Under the pieces are notes generated by a model. The model searched no databases. It worked only from the letters and a program-made list of their open reading frames with translations, and was not told the DNA's origin. DNA of 14,809 bases from Undivivens sp041654215. GTDB lineage: Bacteria > Omnitrophota > Gorgyraeia > Gygaellales > Profunditerraquicolaceae. This document shows positions 7,433 to 14,291 of the stretch, one piece after another (the stretch's first letter is position 1; each line of letters begins with the position of its first letter). The position numbers were made by a program, and so were the translations under genes. The DNA is taken from assembly GCA_041654215.1 (NCBI GenBank), contig JBAZDY010000034.1, positions 1 to 14,809 on the forward strand, given 5' to 3'.

Positions 7433-7470
7433 GCCGGAAGGGATAAATATATTAGTCCTTCCCTGCCGGC
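7433..7470 (-). other. Hairpin in the csp 3' untranslated region
   Basis: GCCGG-x-AGGGA (7433-7443) pairs with its complement at 7460-7470, giving an 11-position stem with one mismatch and a 16-base AT-rich loop. There is no T tract, so it is not a terminator. It lies between csp and the terminator at 7371-7410 and may be an RNA stability element or part of a leader for the next gene. Confidence 0.4.
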
Positions 7471-7515
7471 CGTATACACGCTGGTTTGACCCGTCTCCCT
7501 GTTAAACCGCCGCCG

Positions 7516-7728
7516 TTATTCCTGTTTAGCCGCTATCTTGACGTTTATAGCCCTGGGCCCTTTTGGAGACTTCTCCACTTCAAACTCCACGTCCTGCCCC
7601 TCGCTTAGAGAATCGAATCTGGCGTCTATCAGGCTGGACTGATGAAAAAACACTTCTCTCCCGTCGGTATCGCTTATAAAACCAAATCCTCTATCCGCCA
7701 CCAATTTCTTCACTTTTCCTGTATGCAT
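7516..7728 (-). CDS. Cold shock domain protein (CspA family)
   Basis: The 70-residue protein is a single cold shock domain. The RNP1-type motif R-G-F-G-F-I is at residues 13-18, the RNP2-type motif V-F-F-H-Q-S at about 26-31, and the normal beta-strand order is kept through V-E-F-E-V-E and G-P-R-A-I-N-V. Such proteins bind single-stranded RNA and DNA and act as RNA chaperones. AAGGAG sits 5 bases before the ATG. The gene is monocistronic by layout, with the terminator of the preceding gene upstream (7835-7880) and its own terminator downstream (7371-7410). The leader of about 100 bases could carry cold-responsive control, but no specific element was recognised. Confidence 0.96.
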   Translation of the reverse strand: MHTGKVKKLVADRGFGFISDTDGREVFFHQSSLIDARFDSLSEGQDVEFEVEKSPKGPRAINVKIAAKQE

Positions 7729-7834
7729 GTGTACTCCTTATTAAAGCTGCTGCGTTTCTCACAATGTTATCATTCTTACCGCGAACTTTTTGCAGAGGCC
7801 GTCTGCCCCCTTTCTTTTTGACTACGCGCCCTGT

Positions 7835-7880
7835 AAAAAAATAAAATCCGGCAGGCGCTATGTTTGAGACCTGCCGGATT
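7835..7880 (-). terminator. Strong intrinsic terminator after the GHL10 gene
   Basis: On the minus strand an 11-bp perfect GC-rich stem (7880-7870 with 7855-7845) closes a 14-base loop. It is followed by a T-rich run of about 12 bases interrupted by one A. It lies 54 bases past the stop codon of the GHL10 gene. Confidence 0.93.
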
Positions 7881-7933
7881 CAAACTCCACCATGAATATT
7901 CACTTTGTTATTATACCGCTCCCGGAAGACTTG

Positions 7934-9052
7934 TCAAATGGTATTTCCGCTTAATGGCTCTGCGGTCATCAATCCGGCAATCGCCGGGTCCTCCAGCAGG
8001 CTGCCGTAATGAAAAACGGCATACGACAATCCTCTCTCCCTGCGGCAATAATCCAATTCTTCGCTGAAAGTCAACGGCAGGCCGACCAGCTTATAAGCGC
8101 CTATACCGATAGTGACCTTATCCCAGGAAGAGAATTTATCCTGCAGTTCAAGAATGCACTTCCTGAATTCCCGCGGATAAGGAGAATAATCCATCAGGGT
8201 CACGAAATCCACCGTCCCGCGGGACAACCAGGAAGGCCAATCCTGGAACGCCTCTTCGTAAGCGCGGCAGTAAGGAGCGCAGCCGGTCGCTGAGACCTTA
8301 ATCCCATGCCGGACTGAACGAATCCTCTTGACGAGGGTATCCAGCAGGTCTGTTACCTGAGCGCGTTTCCAGCCGCGCCACTGCCTGCTATCTTCCGTTA
8401 TCCGCTCTATCCCGGTTTCTTTCATGAAGCGCGCCTCGTTGGCCGGCGTATGCCCGTAGAAAGGCCTGGAATCGGGATAACGGATGTAATCAAGTTGTAT
8501 GCCGTCCAGTGCCGGATAATAACGCGCCGCTTCTTCCACGATATCGCAAAGTTCTTTGCGCACCCTGGGATCGCCCGGTTCCAGAAAATACTGGCCGTCT
8601 ATCCGGTAGTCGCGCAGGACATTTTTGGGCAAAATGTTCCTGGTCAGCACGCCAGTTCCGTATTTACGGAGAAAAAACGCATTTTCGTTACGGCTAAGGC
8701 TGAGCATATTCATCCAGGCGTGCACCTCTATTCCTCTTTTGTGCGCCTTTTCTATGAGGAACGCGAGCGGATCGACTCCCGTTTTATCCAGACATTCATA
8801 ATAAGGGGCCGCGTCGGCGCAGCGGGAAGGGAACCACGCCAGGCCTGCCCGATAAACCTGCACGAAAAGAATGTTTATGCGCGCTTTTACCGCAAAGTCC
8901 AGCAGCCTTTCCATATCCGCCCGGCTTGAGAGCACAGGCGGGTCCTGGATCACCGAAACGAAAAGACCGCGGCGCGGCGGCTCAGACGCGAAGGAATACG
9001 TCGGAGAAAAGACGATTTGCAAGATAAGAAAACAACGGAATAATCTTAGCAT
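7934..9052 (-). CDS. Exported GHL10-type glycoside hydrolase (DigH/YddW-like)
   Basis: The frame is open upstream to 9322, but the real start is ATG 9052: it begins a signal peptide (hydrophobic residues 4-16, likely cut after F-A at 22), while the upstream extension is coded by repeat DNA. The mature protein matches the GHL10 (DUF187) TIM-barrel family. Motifs are R-R-G-L-F-V-S-V near the start, I-L-F-V-Q-V-Y (61-67), H-K-R-G-I-E-V-H-A-W-M-N (104-115), L-E-P-G-D-P-R-V-R (157-165) and L-D-G-I-Q-L-D-Y-I-R-Y-P (182-193), with acidic D188 in the usual position. E. coli DigH of this family cleaves peptidoglycan glycan strands lacking stem peptides, so a cell-wall role in the periplasm is likely but not shown. 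The ribosome binding site (AGAGGG) is close to the ATG. Total length is 372 residues. Confidence 0.85.
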   Translation of the reverse strand: MLRLFRCFLILQIVFSPTYSFASEPPRRGLFVSVIQDPPVLSSRADMERLLDFAVKARINILFVQVYRAGLAWFPSRCADAAPYYECLDKTGVDPLAFLIEKAHKRGIEVHAWMNMLSLSRNENAFFLRKYGTGVLTRNILPKNVLRDYRIDGQYFLEPGDPRVRKELCDIVEEAARYYPALDGIQLDYIRYPDSRPFYGHTPANEARFMKETGIERITEDSRQWRGWKRAQVTDLLDTLVKRIRSVRHGIKVSATGCAPYCRAYEEAFQDWPSWLSRGTVDFVTLMDYSPYPREFRKCILELQDKFSSWDKVTIGIGAYKLVGLPLTFSEELDYCRRERGLSYAVFHYGSLLEDPAIAGLMTAEPLSGNTI

Positions 9053-9058
9053 ACCCTC

Positions 9059-9260
9059 TTTGAACCCGGGGATTTTTGCGGTTTGAGTGGAGCCCCTCGG
9101 GCTAAAACCCGGGGTTTCTTTCTCGATTAACCCCGTGTCGTAAGATGCCGGAAAAATCCCTTCGGCACTTTCGCACGAGCGAATACTTGGCCGTCCGATA
9201 GGCCAAGGTAAAATCCGGCACTCTGCGGGGTAATCTGCTCCGCATTCATCCCCGGCTTGA
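9059..9260. repeat. Interspersed hairpin repeat, element A
   Basis: The whole gap between the radical SAM stop codon and the GHL10 start is repeat DNA related to element B. Positions 9108-9168 align without gaps to 11082-11142 with about six substitutions, all transitions. Internal hairpins are GGGGTT/AACCCC (9111-9134), TGCCG/CGGCA (about 9146-9167), TTCGC/GCGAA (9170-9183) and TTGGCC/GGCCAA (9187-9206). Two copies of a TTGAA-like CCCGGGG core occur at about 9060 and 9102. No transposase is encoded. Confidence 0.85.
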
Positions 9261-10397
9261 TTAAAAAACAACATATTTCTCCGCCTGCTCGAGTATTTTT
9301 CCGCGTTTAACAGCGGACGCAAGAGACCGCAGCCTTACGCCTTCCCGCCTCAACTGCATTATCCTCTCCACCGCCGTCAGCCCCAGTCCGGGCACGCGCA
9401 GCAACCGCGACGCAGGAGCGCTGTTCACCGCTACCGGAAAGAATTCCGGATGCCTGCTCGCCCACACCGCTTTAGGATCGGCATCCAGGGAAAGATTCCC
9501 ATCCGGCCCCAGAGGTATCTCCTCGGCGCGAAACCCGTACTTGCGCATCAGCCAGTCCGCCTGGTAAAGCCGGTGCTCGCGCGTCAGCATTTCCGCGCTG
9601 CTGTATGAGGAGATCTCGCCGGGCAAAGAAGGATCGCCTTCTCCCCTCTGATAAGAACTGAAATATATCCTCGACAGCCCGAGGTTCCCGTATAGCCGGG
9701 AAGAACAGCCGATAATCTCTTCGTCCGTCTCCCGGGAAGCGCCCACCACGAACTGCGTGGTCTGTTTTATCCTGCGTCCGCCGGAGCAGCTGCGCCTGAA
9801 AAGGCTGATAAATTCCAGCGGCCTGATTATATCCTTAACGTAATCCTTGCCTTTGCCGAAATGTCTGAAATTCCCCTCCCCGGCCGTCTCTATATTCAGA
9901 GAAACCGCGCTGGCCAAGGAAAGACTTTGCCTGATAGCGTTCTCCGAAGCCCCGGGGATTATCTTCAGATGTATGTATCCCCTGAAACGCTCCCTGCGCA
10001 ATAAAAAAGCAACCCGATTGATATTCTCCATGCTGGCGTCCGGGCTGCCGCAGACCGCGCTGCTCAAAAAGAGACCGCTGACCTTCCCCGCTCTATAATA
10101 CGAAAAAAACACCCTGGCCGCCTCTTCCGGCGACAGGGAACAACGCGCTGCCGGAGAACCGGCGCGCAGCGGACAGTATTTGCAGTCGTTAACGCATTGA
10201 TTGGAGAGAAGAGTCTTAAAAAGAAAGGTCGTCCCTCCTCCGGGCAGCGTCACCGGATATATCCATTTGCCGTCTTTGGAACGCCGGCGGTGCTCGTCCT
10301 CCCGGGTGGCGCAGGCGCAGGCAAGATCATACTGCGAATCGCGTGAAAGTATGCTCAATTTCTCCCCGGTATCCGGGATCTTCCTGATAAGTACCAT
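9261..10397 (-). CDS. Putative DNA modification/repair radical SAM protein (UDG-linked family)
   Basis: The 378-residue protein has a radical SAM Fe-S motif C68-x3-C72-x2-C75 (C-V-N-D-C-K-Y-C), which would bind a 4Fe-4S cluster and S-adenosylmethionine. The N-terminal Y-D-L-A-C-A-C-A segment and the C-terminal helix-hairpin-helix around L-L-R-V-P-G-L-G-L-T-A (about 331-341) are typical of the family annotated as putative DNA modification/repair radical SAM protein (TIGR03916). That family is usually encoded beside, and named for, a uracil-DNA-glycosylase-linked partner. The helix-hairpin-helix suggests DNA contact; the reaction is unknown. No partner gene is seen here. AAAGGGGG lies upstream of ATG 10397. 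The gene follows a promoter, a non-coding transcribed stretch and a terminator (10441-10629), so expression may be attenuated. Element A begins directly after its stop codon. Confidence 0.88.
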   Translation of the reverse strand: MVLIRKIPDTGEKLSILSRDSQYDLACACATREDEHRRRSKDGKWIYPVTLPGGGTTFLFKTLLSNQCVNDCKYCPLRAGSPAARCSLSPEEAARVFFSYYRAGKVSGLFLSSAVCGSPDASMENINRVAFLLRRERFRGYIHLKIIPGASENAIRQSLSLASAVSLNIETAGEGNFRHFGKGKDYVKDIIRPLEFISLFRRSCSGGRRIKQTTQFVVGASRETDEEIIGCSSRLYGNLGLSRIYFSSYQRGEGDPSLPGEISSYSSAEMLTREHRLYQADWLMRKYGFRAEEIPLGPDGNLSLDADPKAVWASRHPEFFPVAVNSAPASRLLRVPGLGLTAVERIMQLRREGVRLRSLASAVKRGKILEQAEKYVVF

Positions 10398-10440
10398 GCG
10401 GCTGCCCCCTTTCTTGCGGCGGGCGGGAAAACGCCCTTCC

Positions 10441-10481
10441 TTTAAAAAACAAAAACCTCCGCTCCTAAAAGCGAAGGTTTT
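10441..10481 (-). terminator. Strong intrinsic terminator upstream of the radical SAM gene
   Basis: On the minus strand 10481-10470 pairs with 10463-10452 in a 12-position stem (one G-U pair in RNA) around a 6-base loop. It is followed by TTTTTGTTTTTT. It ends the predicted small RNA, 43 bases before the radical SAM start codon. Confidence 0.9.
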
Positions 10482-10483
10482 AT

Positions 10484-10499
10484 GGCGCCTTACGGCGCC
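10484..10499. repeat. Perfect GGCGCC hairpin
   Basis: GGCGCC (10484-10489) is followed by a four-base loop and GGCGCC again (10494-10499); the hexamer is self-complementary, so it folds into a tight hairpin on either strand. It stands just 5' of the terminator stem within the candidate RNA. Confidence 0.6.
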
Positions 10500-10601
10500 G
10501 ATAACGGAACTTCGCCCCCAAAAGGCTCTGGTCCCGTTTTTTAAGGTCCCGGATTTATTCCTTCCAACGCGGGCCGCCGGTTATTGATTAACTCTTTATG
10601 T

Positions 10602-10629
10602 ATTATAGTTCCCCTCGGGCATTTGTCAA
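10602..10629 (-). promoter_or_regulatory. Consensus sigma-70 promoter
   Basis: The minus strand has a perfect TTGACA (10629-10624), a 16-base spacer and a perfect TATAAT (10607-10602). It is the best promoter in the window and lies after the response regulator stop codon. Transcription would start near 10595 and enter the candidate RNA. Confidence 0.85.
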
Positions 10630-10630
10630 T

Positions 10631-10655
10631 GCTTACCCGCCGCGCCGCGGTAAGC
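10631..10655 (-). terminator. GC-rich hairpin after the response regulator gene
   Basis: GCTTACC (10631-10637) and GGTAAGC (10649-10655) form a 7-bp stem around a GC-rich loop, 12 bases past the response regulator stop codon. No T run follows; the -35 of the next promoter begins 2 bases beyond it. It may insulate the two transcripts or protect the 3' end. Confidence 0.35.
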
Positions 10656-10667
10656 TGCGGTAATCCG

Positions 10668-11039
10668 TCATTTAACAGACGAATCTATGCACCTCATCAA
10701 TTCCGCCAGATTCACCGGTTTCGCAAGGAATTTCCTGCCGCCGATCATATTATCGTTATCGTCAACCTCCTCTTTTTCCACTATCGCGGTCAGAAAGACT
10801 ATCGGGATATCCCTGGTCATGCTGTTCTCGGATAACTGCATGGCCACATCGGAACCGTCCGTATCCGGCATCACGATGTCCAGCAATATCACGTCGGGTT
10901 TGAATTGTATGGCCGAAGACAACCCCATTGCGCCCTGATTTTCCACCCGCACTTCGTATTTCCCGGTCTTCTCCAGGTTGAGTTTAACCAGTTGAGTAAA
11001 AGCCATTTCATCGTCGATCAAAAGCACTTTTTTAGACAC
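10668..11039 (-). CDS. Single-domain response regulator (CheY-like receiver)
   Basis: The 123 residues form one complete receiver domain without an output domain. D9 and D10 form the acidic pocket, D54 in I-L-L-D-I-V-M-P-D is the phosphoacceptor, T84 is the switch threonine and K107 in A-K-P-V is the conserved lysine. Such proteins act by protein contact, as CheY or Spo0F do. The start is a GTG with GGAGG 5 bases upstream. It lies downstream of the PAS histidine kinase on the same strand, which makes them a likely cognate pair, but 322 bases of repeat (element B) separate them. Confidence 0.95.
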   Translation of the reverse strand: MSKKVLLIDDEMAFTQLVKLNLEKTGKYEVRVENQGAMGLSSAIQFKPDVILLDIVMPDTDGSDVAMQLSENSMTRDIPIVFLTAIVEKEEVDDNDNMIGGRKFLAKPVNLAELMRCIDSSVK

Positions 11040-11068
11040 CTTGCCCTCCCGCGTTTTGAATGAAGCTT

Positions 11069-11361
11069 CCCGGGCTTGAAGCCCGGGGTTTCTTTTTCGA
11101 TTAACCCCGTATCGTAAGATACCGGAGAAATTCCTTCGGCATTTTCACACAGGTGAACACTTTCACACGAGTGAACACTTGCCCCATTCCACACAAAGGC
11201 AAAGTGTTATTCCAATTAGCCAAGGTGTCACACAGGTAAACACTTTCACACGAGTGAACACTTGCCCCATTCCACACAAAGGCAAAGTGTTATTCCAATT
11301 AGCCAAGGTGCTATTCCGATTATCTCATCCGCCTTGAAAGCCGGGGATTTCTGCGGTTGGA
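11069..11361. repeat. Interspersed hairpin repeat, element B
   Basis: The element fills the gap between the histidine kinase stop codon and the response regulator leader. It starts with a palindrome, CCCGGGC (11069-11075) pairing with GCCCGGG (11081-11087). It continues with GGGGTT/AACCCC (11085-11108) and several further hairpins, and ends with a second copy of the TTGAAA-GCCGGGG-type core at about 11333-11352. The left part is about 90% identical to element A. No open frame resembling a transposase is present. Confidence 0.88.
11145..11310. repeat. 83-bp tandem duplication inside element B
   Basis: Unit 1 is 11145-11227 and unit 2 is 11228-11310; they are adjacent and differ at one base (11155 G against 11238 A). 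Each unit carries a TTCAC/GTGAA hairpin (11162-11175 in unit 1), an imperfect CACTTGCC/GGCAAAGTG inverted repeat and the sequence AGCCAAGGTG at the end. The near identity indicates a recent duplication. Confidence 0.95.
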
Positions 11362-12945
11362 TCAAACTACCAGCACCATTTGAACTATTACACCGCGCGA
11401 ACCGACCCTGTTGTTCAAGCTGATCCTGCCTCCGTGCATATCTATTATGTTGCGGACTATGGACAACCCCAGACCGCTGCCTCCTCTCCGGCGCTTGGTG
11501 GTGAAGAACGGATCGAAAACCTTTTCCAGATTTTCCTCCGGTATCCCCGGGCCGTCGTCCTCTATCTCCAGCACCGCCGCGCGGCTGTCCGGTCCCGCGT
11601 CTTCTCCCACTCCGGACGAACTCCCGTAACCTCTTATGATCAATTCCCCGTGTTCAGGCATGACTTCTATGGCATTCATAAAAAGATTAACCAGTACCTG
11701 CTCAAATTTATTCCTGTCTATCATGGCCGGGGGTACATCCGTCGCCAGGTGTTTAACGACCCGTACCTTTTTCCTGTCCAGCGCGTTCTTCACCAGCAGC
11801 AGGGCGCTGTCTATCACCGCCTCCAGCGGCTGAGACTCGATGCGCATCTCGGTCAGGCTGGAAAAATCCAACAGTCCCTTTATTATCCTGTCCGCCCGGC
11901 CGACCGCCTCGCTTATAAAACCCAGCACCATACGGTTTTCTTCATTATCGAGCGGTATATTGCGGGAAAGGTATTCGATACCCTGCAGGATGACCGCCAG
12001 CGGGTTTTTTACCTCATGCGCGACTCCGCTGGCCAGCGTCCCCACCGTGTCCATCTTGGCCGCCTGGATAAGCTGGGCCTGATAAACCTTGAGCTGGCGG
12101 TACGCCTCGGCAAGCTCTTCTTGCGCCTTCTTGCTCTCCGTGATGTCATGCAGAGTCTCGATCGCGGCCACCACGCTCCCGTCCGCGTCGAAAATCGGGG
12201 CGGCGTCGAAAATGATGTACCTGTCCTTGCCGCCGAGATTTATATACCATCCCTCCGAGTGCAGCCCGCCTTCTACGAACTCGGAACGCGACTGCACAGG
12301 ATAAAGTCTGGCCATGTCTGCGGCGCTGCCGTCTATTATGATGTCCGCCACGCATGGCCGCGACGATTTGTAGAAAGCCTTCCAATGCATATTGGTGTCG
12401 AGCACTTCAGAGGCTTTAACCCCGGTAAGTTCTTCGCAAGCCCTATTCCAATAGATGACCTTGTGTTCGGAGGTAATGACGAAGGTAGCCACGGCGGAAT
12501 TCTGTATTATGGATTTTATGAATTCCTGATTGCTGCGCAGTCCGTTTTCCGCCTGTTTATATCCGGTAATATCCTTGACTATGCCGCTGAACCCGCAAAA
12601 ACAGCCTTTATCGTCCGGCACGGGAAGAGCGCTTATTTCAAGAAAGACCTGACTGCCGTCCTTGCGCCTGCCTTCGATCTCAAGACGAGAAAAAGCCTCC
12701 TTAGCGGACAGTTTTGCGGCGATCGAAACCGCGTGCTCCTGCTCCGGACCGAAAAACAGAAAATCTTTTACACTGCGGCCTATGATTTCCCTGGGCTCTA
12801 TCCCGAGGATATCGGACACCTCCCGGCTGACATAAATATACCTGCCGTCGCTGTCCGTCACCCAGACCAATATACCGGAGATCTCCGCCAACTGCCGGAA
12901 ATCACAGGCGGTAAAACAACCGGTTTTCTTTTCGCTATTGTCCAT
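11362..12945 (-). CDS. PAS-PAS sensor histidine kinase
   Basis: The 527-residue protein has two PAS sensor domains (about 15-130 and 140-272), each ending in a D-I-T segment of the PAC type. A short coiled stretch (272-297) and a HisKA domain with phosphoacceptor H310 in G-V-A-H-E-V-K-N-P follow. The HATPase_c domain has the N box N-L-F-M-N-A-I-E, the G1 box D-D-G-P-G-I-P (463-469), the F box F-D-P-F-F-T-T-K and the G2 box G-S-G-L-G-L-S-I (489-496). All catalytic boxes are intact. No transmembrane helix is present, so it should sense a cytoplasmic signal. The PAS1 cysteines C115 and C117 are a possible redox feature, which is inference. GGAAG precedes the ATG. The downstream stand-alone receiver is the probable target. 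Element B begins right at its stop codon. Confidence 0.95.
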   Translation of the reverse strand: MDNSEKKTGCFTACDFRQLAEISGILVWVTDSDGRYIYVSREVSDILGIEPREIIGRSVKDFLFFGPEQEHAVSIAAKLSAKEAFSRLEIEGRRKDGSQVFLEISALPVPDDKGCFCGFSGIVKDITGYKQAENGLRSNQEFIKSIIQNSAVATFVITSEHKVIYWNRACEELTGVKASEVLDTNMHWKAFYKSSRPCVADIIIDGSAADMARLYPVQSRSEFVEGGLHSEGWYINLGGKDRYIIFDAAPIFDADGSVVAAIETLHDITESKKAQEELAEAYRQLKVYQAQLIQAAKMDTVGTLASGVAHEVKNPLAVILQGIEYLSRNIPLDNEENRMVLGFISEAVGRADRIIKGLLDFSSLTEMRIESQPLEAVIDSALLLVKNALDRKKVRVVKHLATDVPPAMIDRNKFEQVLVNLFMNAIEVMPEHGELIIRGYGSSSGVGEDAGPDSRAAVLEIEDDGPGIPEENLEKVFDPFFTTKRRRGGSGLGLSIVRNIIDMHGGRISLNNRVGSRGVIVQMVLVV

Positions 12946-13038
12946 TTTCTTCCAGCCTCAGAAAGTCCGCCGCCGGCGCGTAATTTACAGACCGGCCCCG
13001 GCCTCGACCGGCAAAGCGGTTTGATGAAGGAACGCCAC

Positions 13039-14256
13039 CTACTTCAGGATCCCGCTCGAACAAACCGAAGCGAATTCTTCGGCACTTTTGCGTATCCTTC
13101 TCTTCTGCGTTCTATAATCCACGCCTATCAATCCGAACCTCGGACGAAACCCTTTGTCCCATTCGAAATTATCCAGCAGCGACCAGTAAAGATACCCCTT
13201 GACGTTAACGCCTCCGGAAACGGCGCGGTGAACGCTTTTCAGATGCCCGCGGATGTATTCCCAGCGCAGCGCGTCGTCGGAAGTACAGATACCGTTTTCC
13301 GTAATGATCACAGGCAGACGGTACCTTTTAATGTCCATAAGGATATCGCAAAGCCCCTTGGGATAGATATCCCATCCCAGAGAATTCTTTTTTACCGGAT
13401 GATGGGTCTTTTTGCAGACGTCGAAAACGAAGTTGGCCGGACCGCTGCCCGTCAGGTGCACCAGCTGGCGGGAATAATAATTAAGCCCGATGAAATCAAG
13501 CGTCTTTTCTCGCGCGGCCCTCTCCAGGAAAGCGAGATTATACCACTTATGCCGGAAAGCGGCGGCAAGCCGGTTCTTGAGAAGCGGCTTACAAGGCACG
13601 AAGGCCGTGACGTTTTGGGCTATGCTCACCGCCGGCCGCGGCAGGTTTTGTTTTCCGTAAATGCGGTGAATGAGACGGTAAGCGCGGATATGCGCCTCCG
13701 CCAGGTTCTCCTCGACCCGGACCGCCTTCAGATATGACTGCGCCTGCGGCGGCCAGACCCCGAGAATGTAACCGTGCGAAATATAAACGGTAGGTTCGTT
13801 TATGGTTATCCAGTAATGGACGTGTTTCGCCAGTGTCCCTACGACCTCTTCGCAATACCTGAGGAAACGCTTGACCGAACTGCTTTCTTCCCAGCGGCCG
13901 GACCTGGAGAACCAGAGCGGGTTGGTGAAATGGTGCAGGGTGACCACCGGCTCGATATTCCGCGCCTTCAAGGCAAGGATAACGTCCAGATAATGCTTGA
14001 GTTCCTTGCGGGAGAACCTGCCTTCGCGCGGCTCTATGCGGCTCCATTCCACTGAAAAGCGGTGCGCGTTATGATAAAGTCCGCGCGCCAGGTCGAAGTC
14101 CTGCTCATAGAGACGGTAGTGATCGCAGGCCGCGCCGGATTGCCGGTGTCCGGTCATTTTCTCCCATAGCCACCAGTCGGACGCGGAATTGCCTCCCTCC
14201 ACCTGGTATGCAGAGGTCGCCGCGCCCCAGAGAAAACCGCGGGGAAATGTAATCAT
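13039..14256 (-). CDS. GH1 family beta-glycosidase (beta-glucosidase-like)
   Basis: The 405-residue enzyme is a retaining family 1 glycoside hydrolase with a TIM barrel. The acid/base glutamate is E154 in T-I-N-E-P and the nucleophile is E320 in I-T-E-N-G. The N-terminal F-L-W-G-A-A-T-S-A-Y-Q-V-E-G (8-21) and H-R-F-S-V-E-W-S-R-I (65-74) motifs and the C-terminal Y-W-S-L-L-D-N-F-E-W (357-366) substrate-binding segment are all present. It is somewhat shorter than the usual 440-450 residues but no motif is missing. No signal peptide is seen, so it acts in the cytoplasm on imported or internal beta-linked sugars. The exact substrate (glucoside, galactoside or other) cannot be read from sequence. 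There is no SD; a promoter ends 6 bases before the ATG, suggesting a leaderless message. Confidence 0.95.
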   Translation of the reverse strand: MITFPRGFLWGAATSAYQVEGGNSASDWWLWEKMTGHRQSGAACDHYRLYEQDFDLARGLYHNAHRFSVEWSRIEPREGRFSRKELKHYLDVILALKARNIEPVVTLHHFTNPLWFSRSGRWEESSSVKRFLRYCEEVVGTLAKHVHYWITINEPTVYISHGYILGVWPPQAQSYLKAVRVEENLAEAHIRAYRLIHRIYGKQNLPRPAVSIAQNVTAFVPCKPLLKNRLAAAFRHKWYNLAFLERAAREKTLDFIGLNYYSRQLVHLTGSGPANFVFDVCKKTHHPVKKNSLGWDIYPKGLCDILMDIKRYRLPVIITENGICTSDDALRWEYIRGHLKSVHRAVSGGVNVKGYLYWSLLDNFEWDKGFRPRFGLIGVDYRTQKRRIRKSAEEFASVCSSGILK

Positions 14257-14262
14257 GCAGCG

Positions 14263-14291
14263 ATTATAACATCATTGGACGGGAAAAACAA
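14263..14291 (-). promoter_or_regulatory. Promoter for a probably leaderless GH1 message
   Basis: TTGTTT (14291-14286), a 17-base spacer and a perfect TATAAT (14268-14263) lie on the minus strand. The ATG at 14256 begins 7 bases after the -10, where transcription is expected to start, and no ribosome binding site fits between. Confidence 0.62.

Larger units (their letters stand above)
10441..10595 (-). ncRNA. Candidate small RNA or attenuating leader
   Basis: A near-consensus promoter (10602-10629) and a strong terminator (10441-10481) bracket about 155 bases without any ATG in the transcribed sense. The predicted RNA is structured. A GGCGCC/GGCGCC stem lies at 10484-10499. A stem pairs AACGGGA with UUCCGUU (about 10536-10502) and encloses a GCC/GGC hairpin. 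A direct repeat CGGGACC occurs in the 5' half. I could not match it to 6S RNA, SRP RNA or a known riboswitch. Because it lies just upstream of the radical SAM gene, it could equally be a leader whose terminator is bypassed under some condition. Confidence 0.52.

Noticed and set aside
7790..7820. GCAGA/TCTGC hairpin followed by pyrimidines as a plus-strand terminator
   Set aside because: The stem is 5 bp and no plus-strand gene lies upstream; it falls in the csp leader region.
9053..9322. N-terminal extension of the GHL10 protein back to 9322
   Set aside because: It is encoded by repeat element A and the end of the radical SAM gene; the signal peptide starts at ATG 9052.
10441..10595. Assignment of the candidate RNA to 6S RNA, SRP RNA or a known riboswitch
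   Set aside because: There is no terminal rod with a central bubble, no SRP GGAAGCAGC-type loop and no recognised aptamer core.
11069..11361. CRISPR array in element B
   Set aside because: There are only two adjacent 83-bp units with no unique spacers and no cas gene.
11380..13737. A 785-codon open frame on the plus strand
   Set aside because: It is antisense to the complete histidine kinase and GH1 genes, has no ribosome binding site and shows no domain; it reflects codon bias of the real genes.
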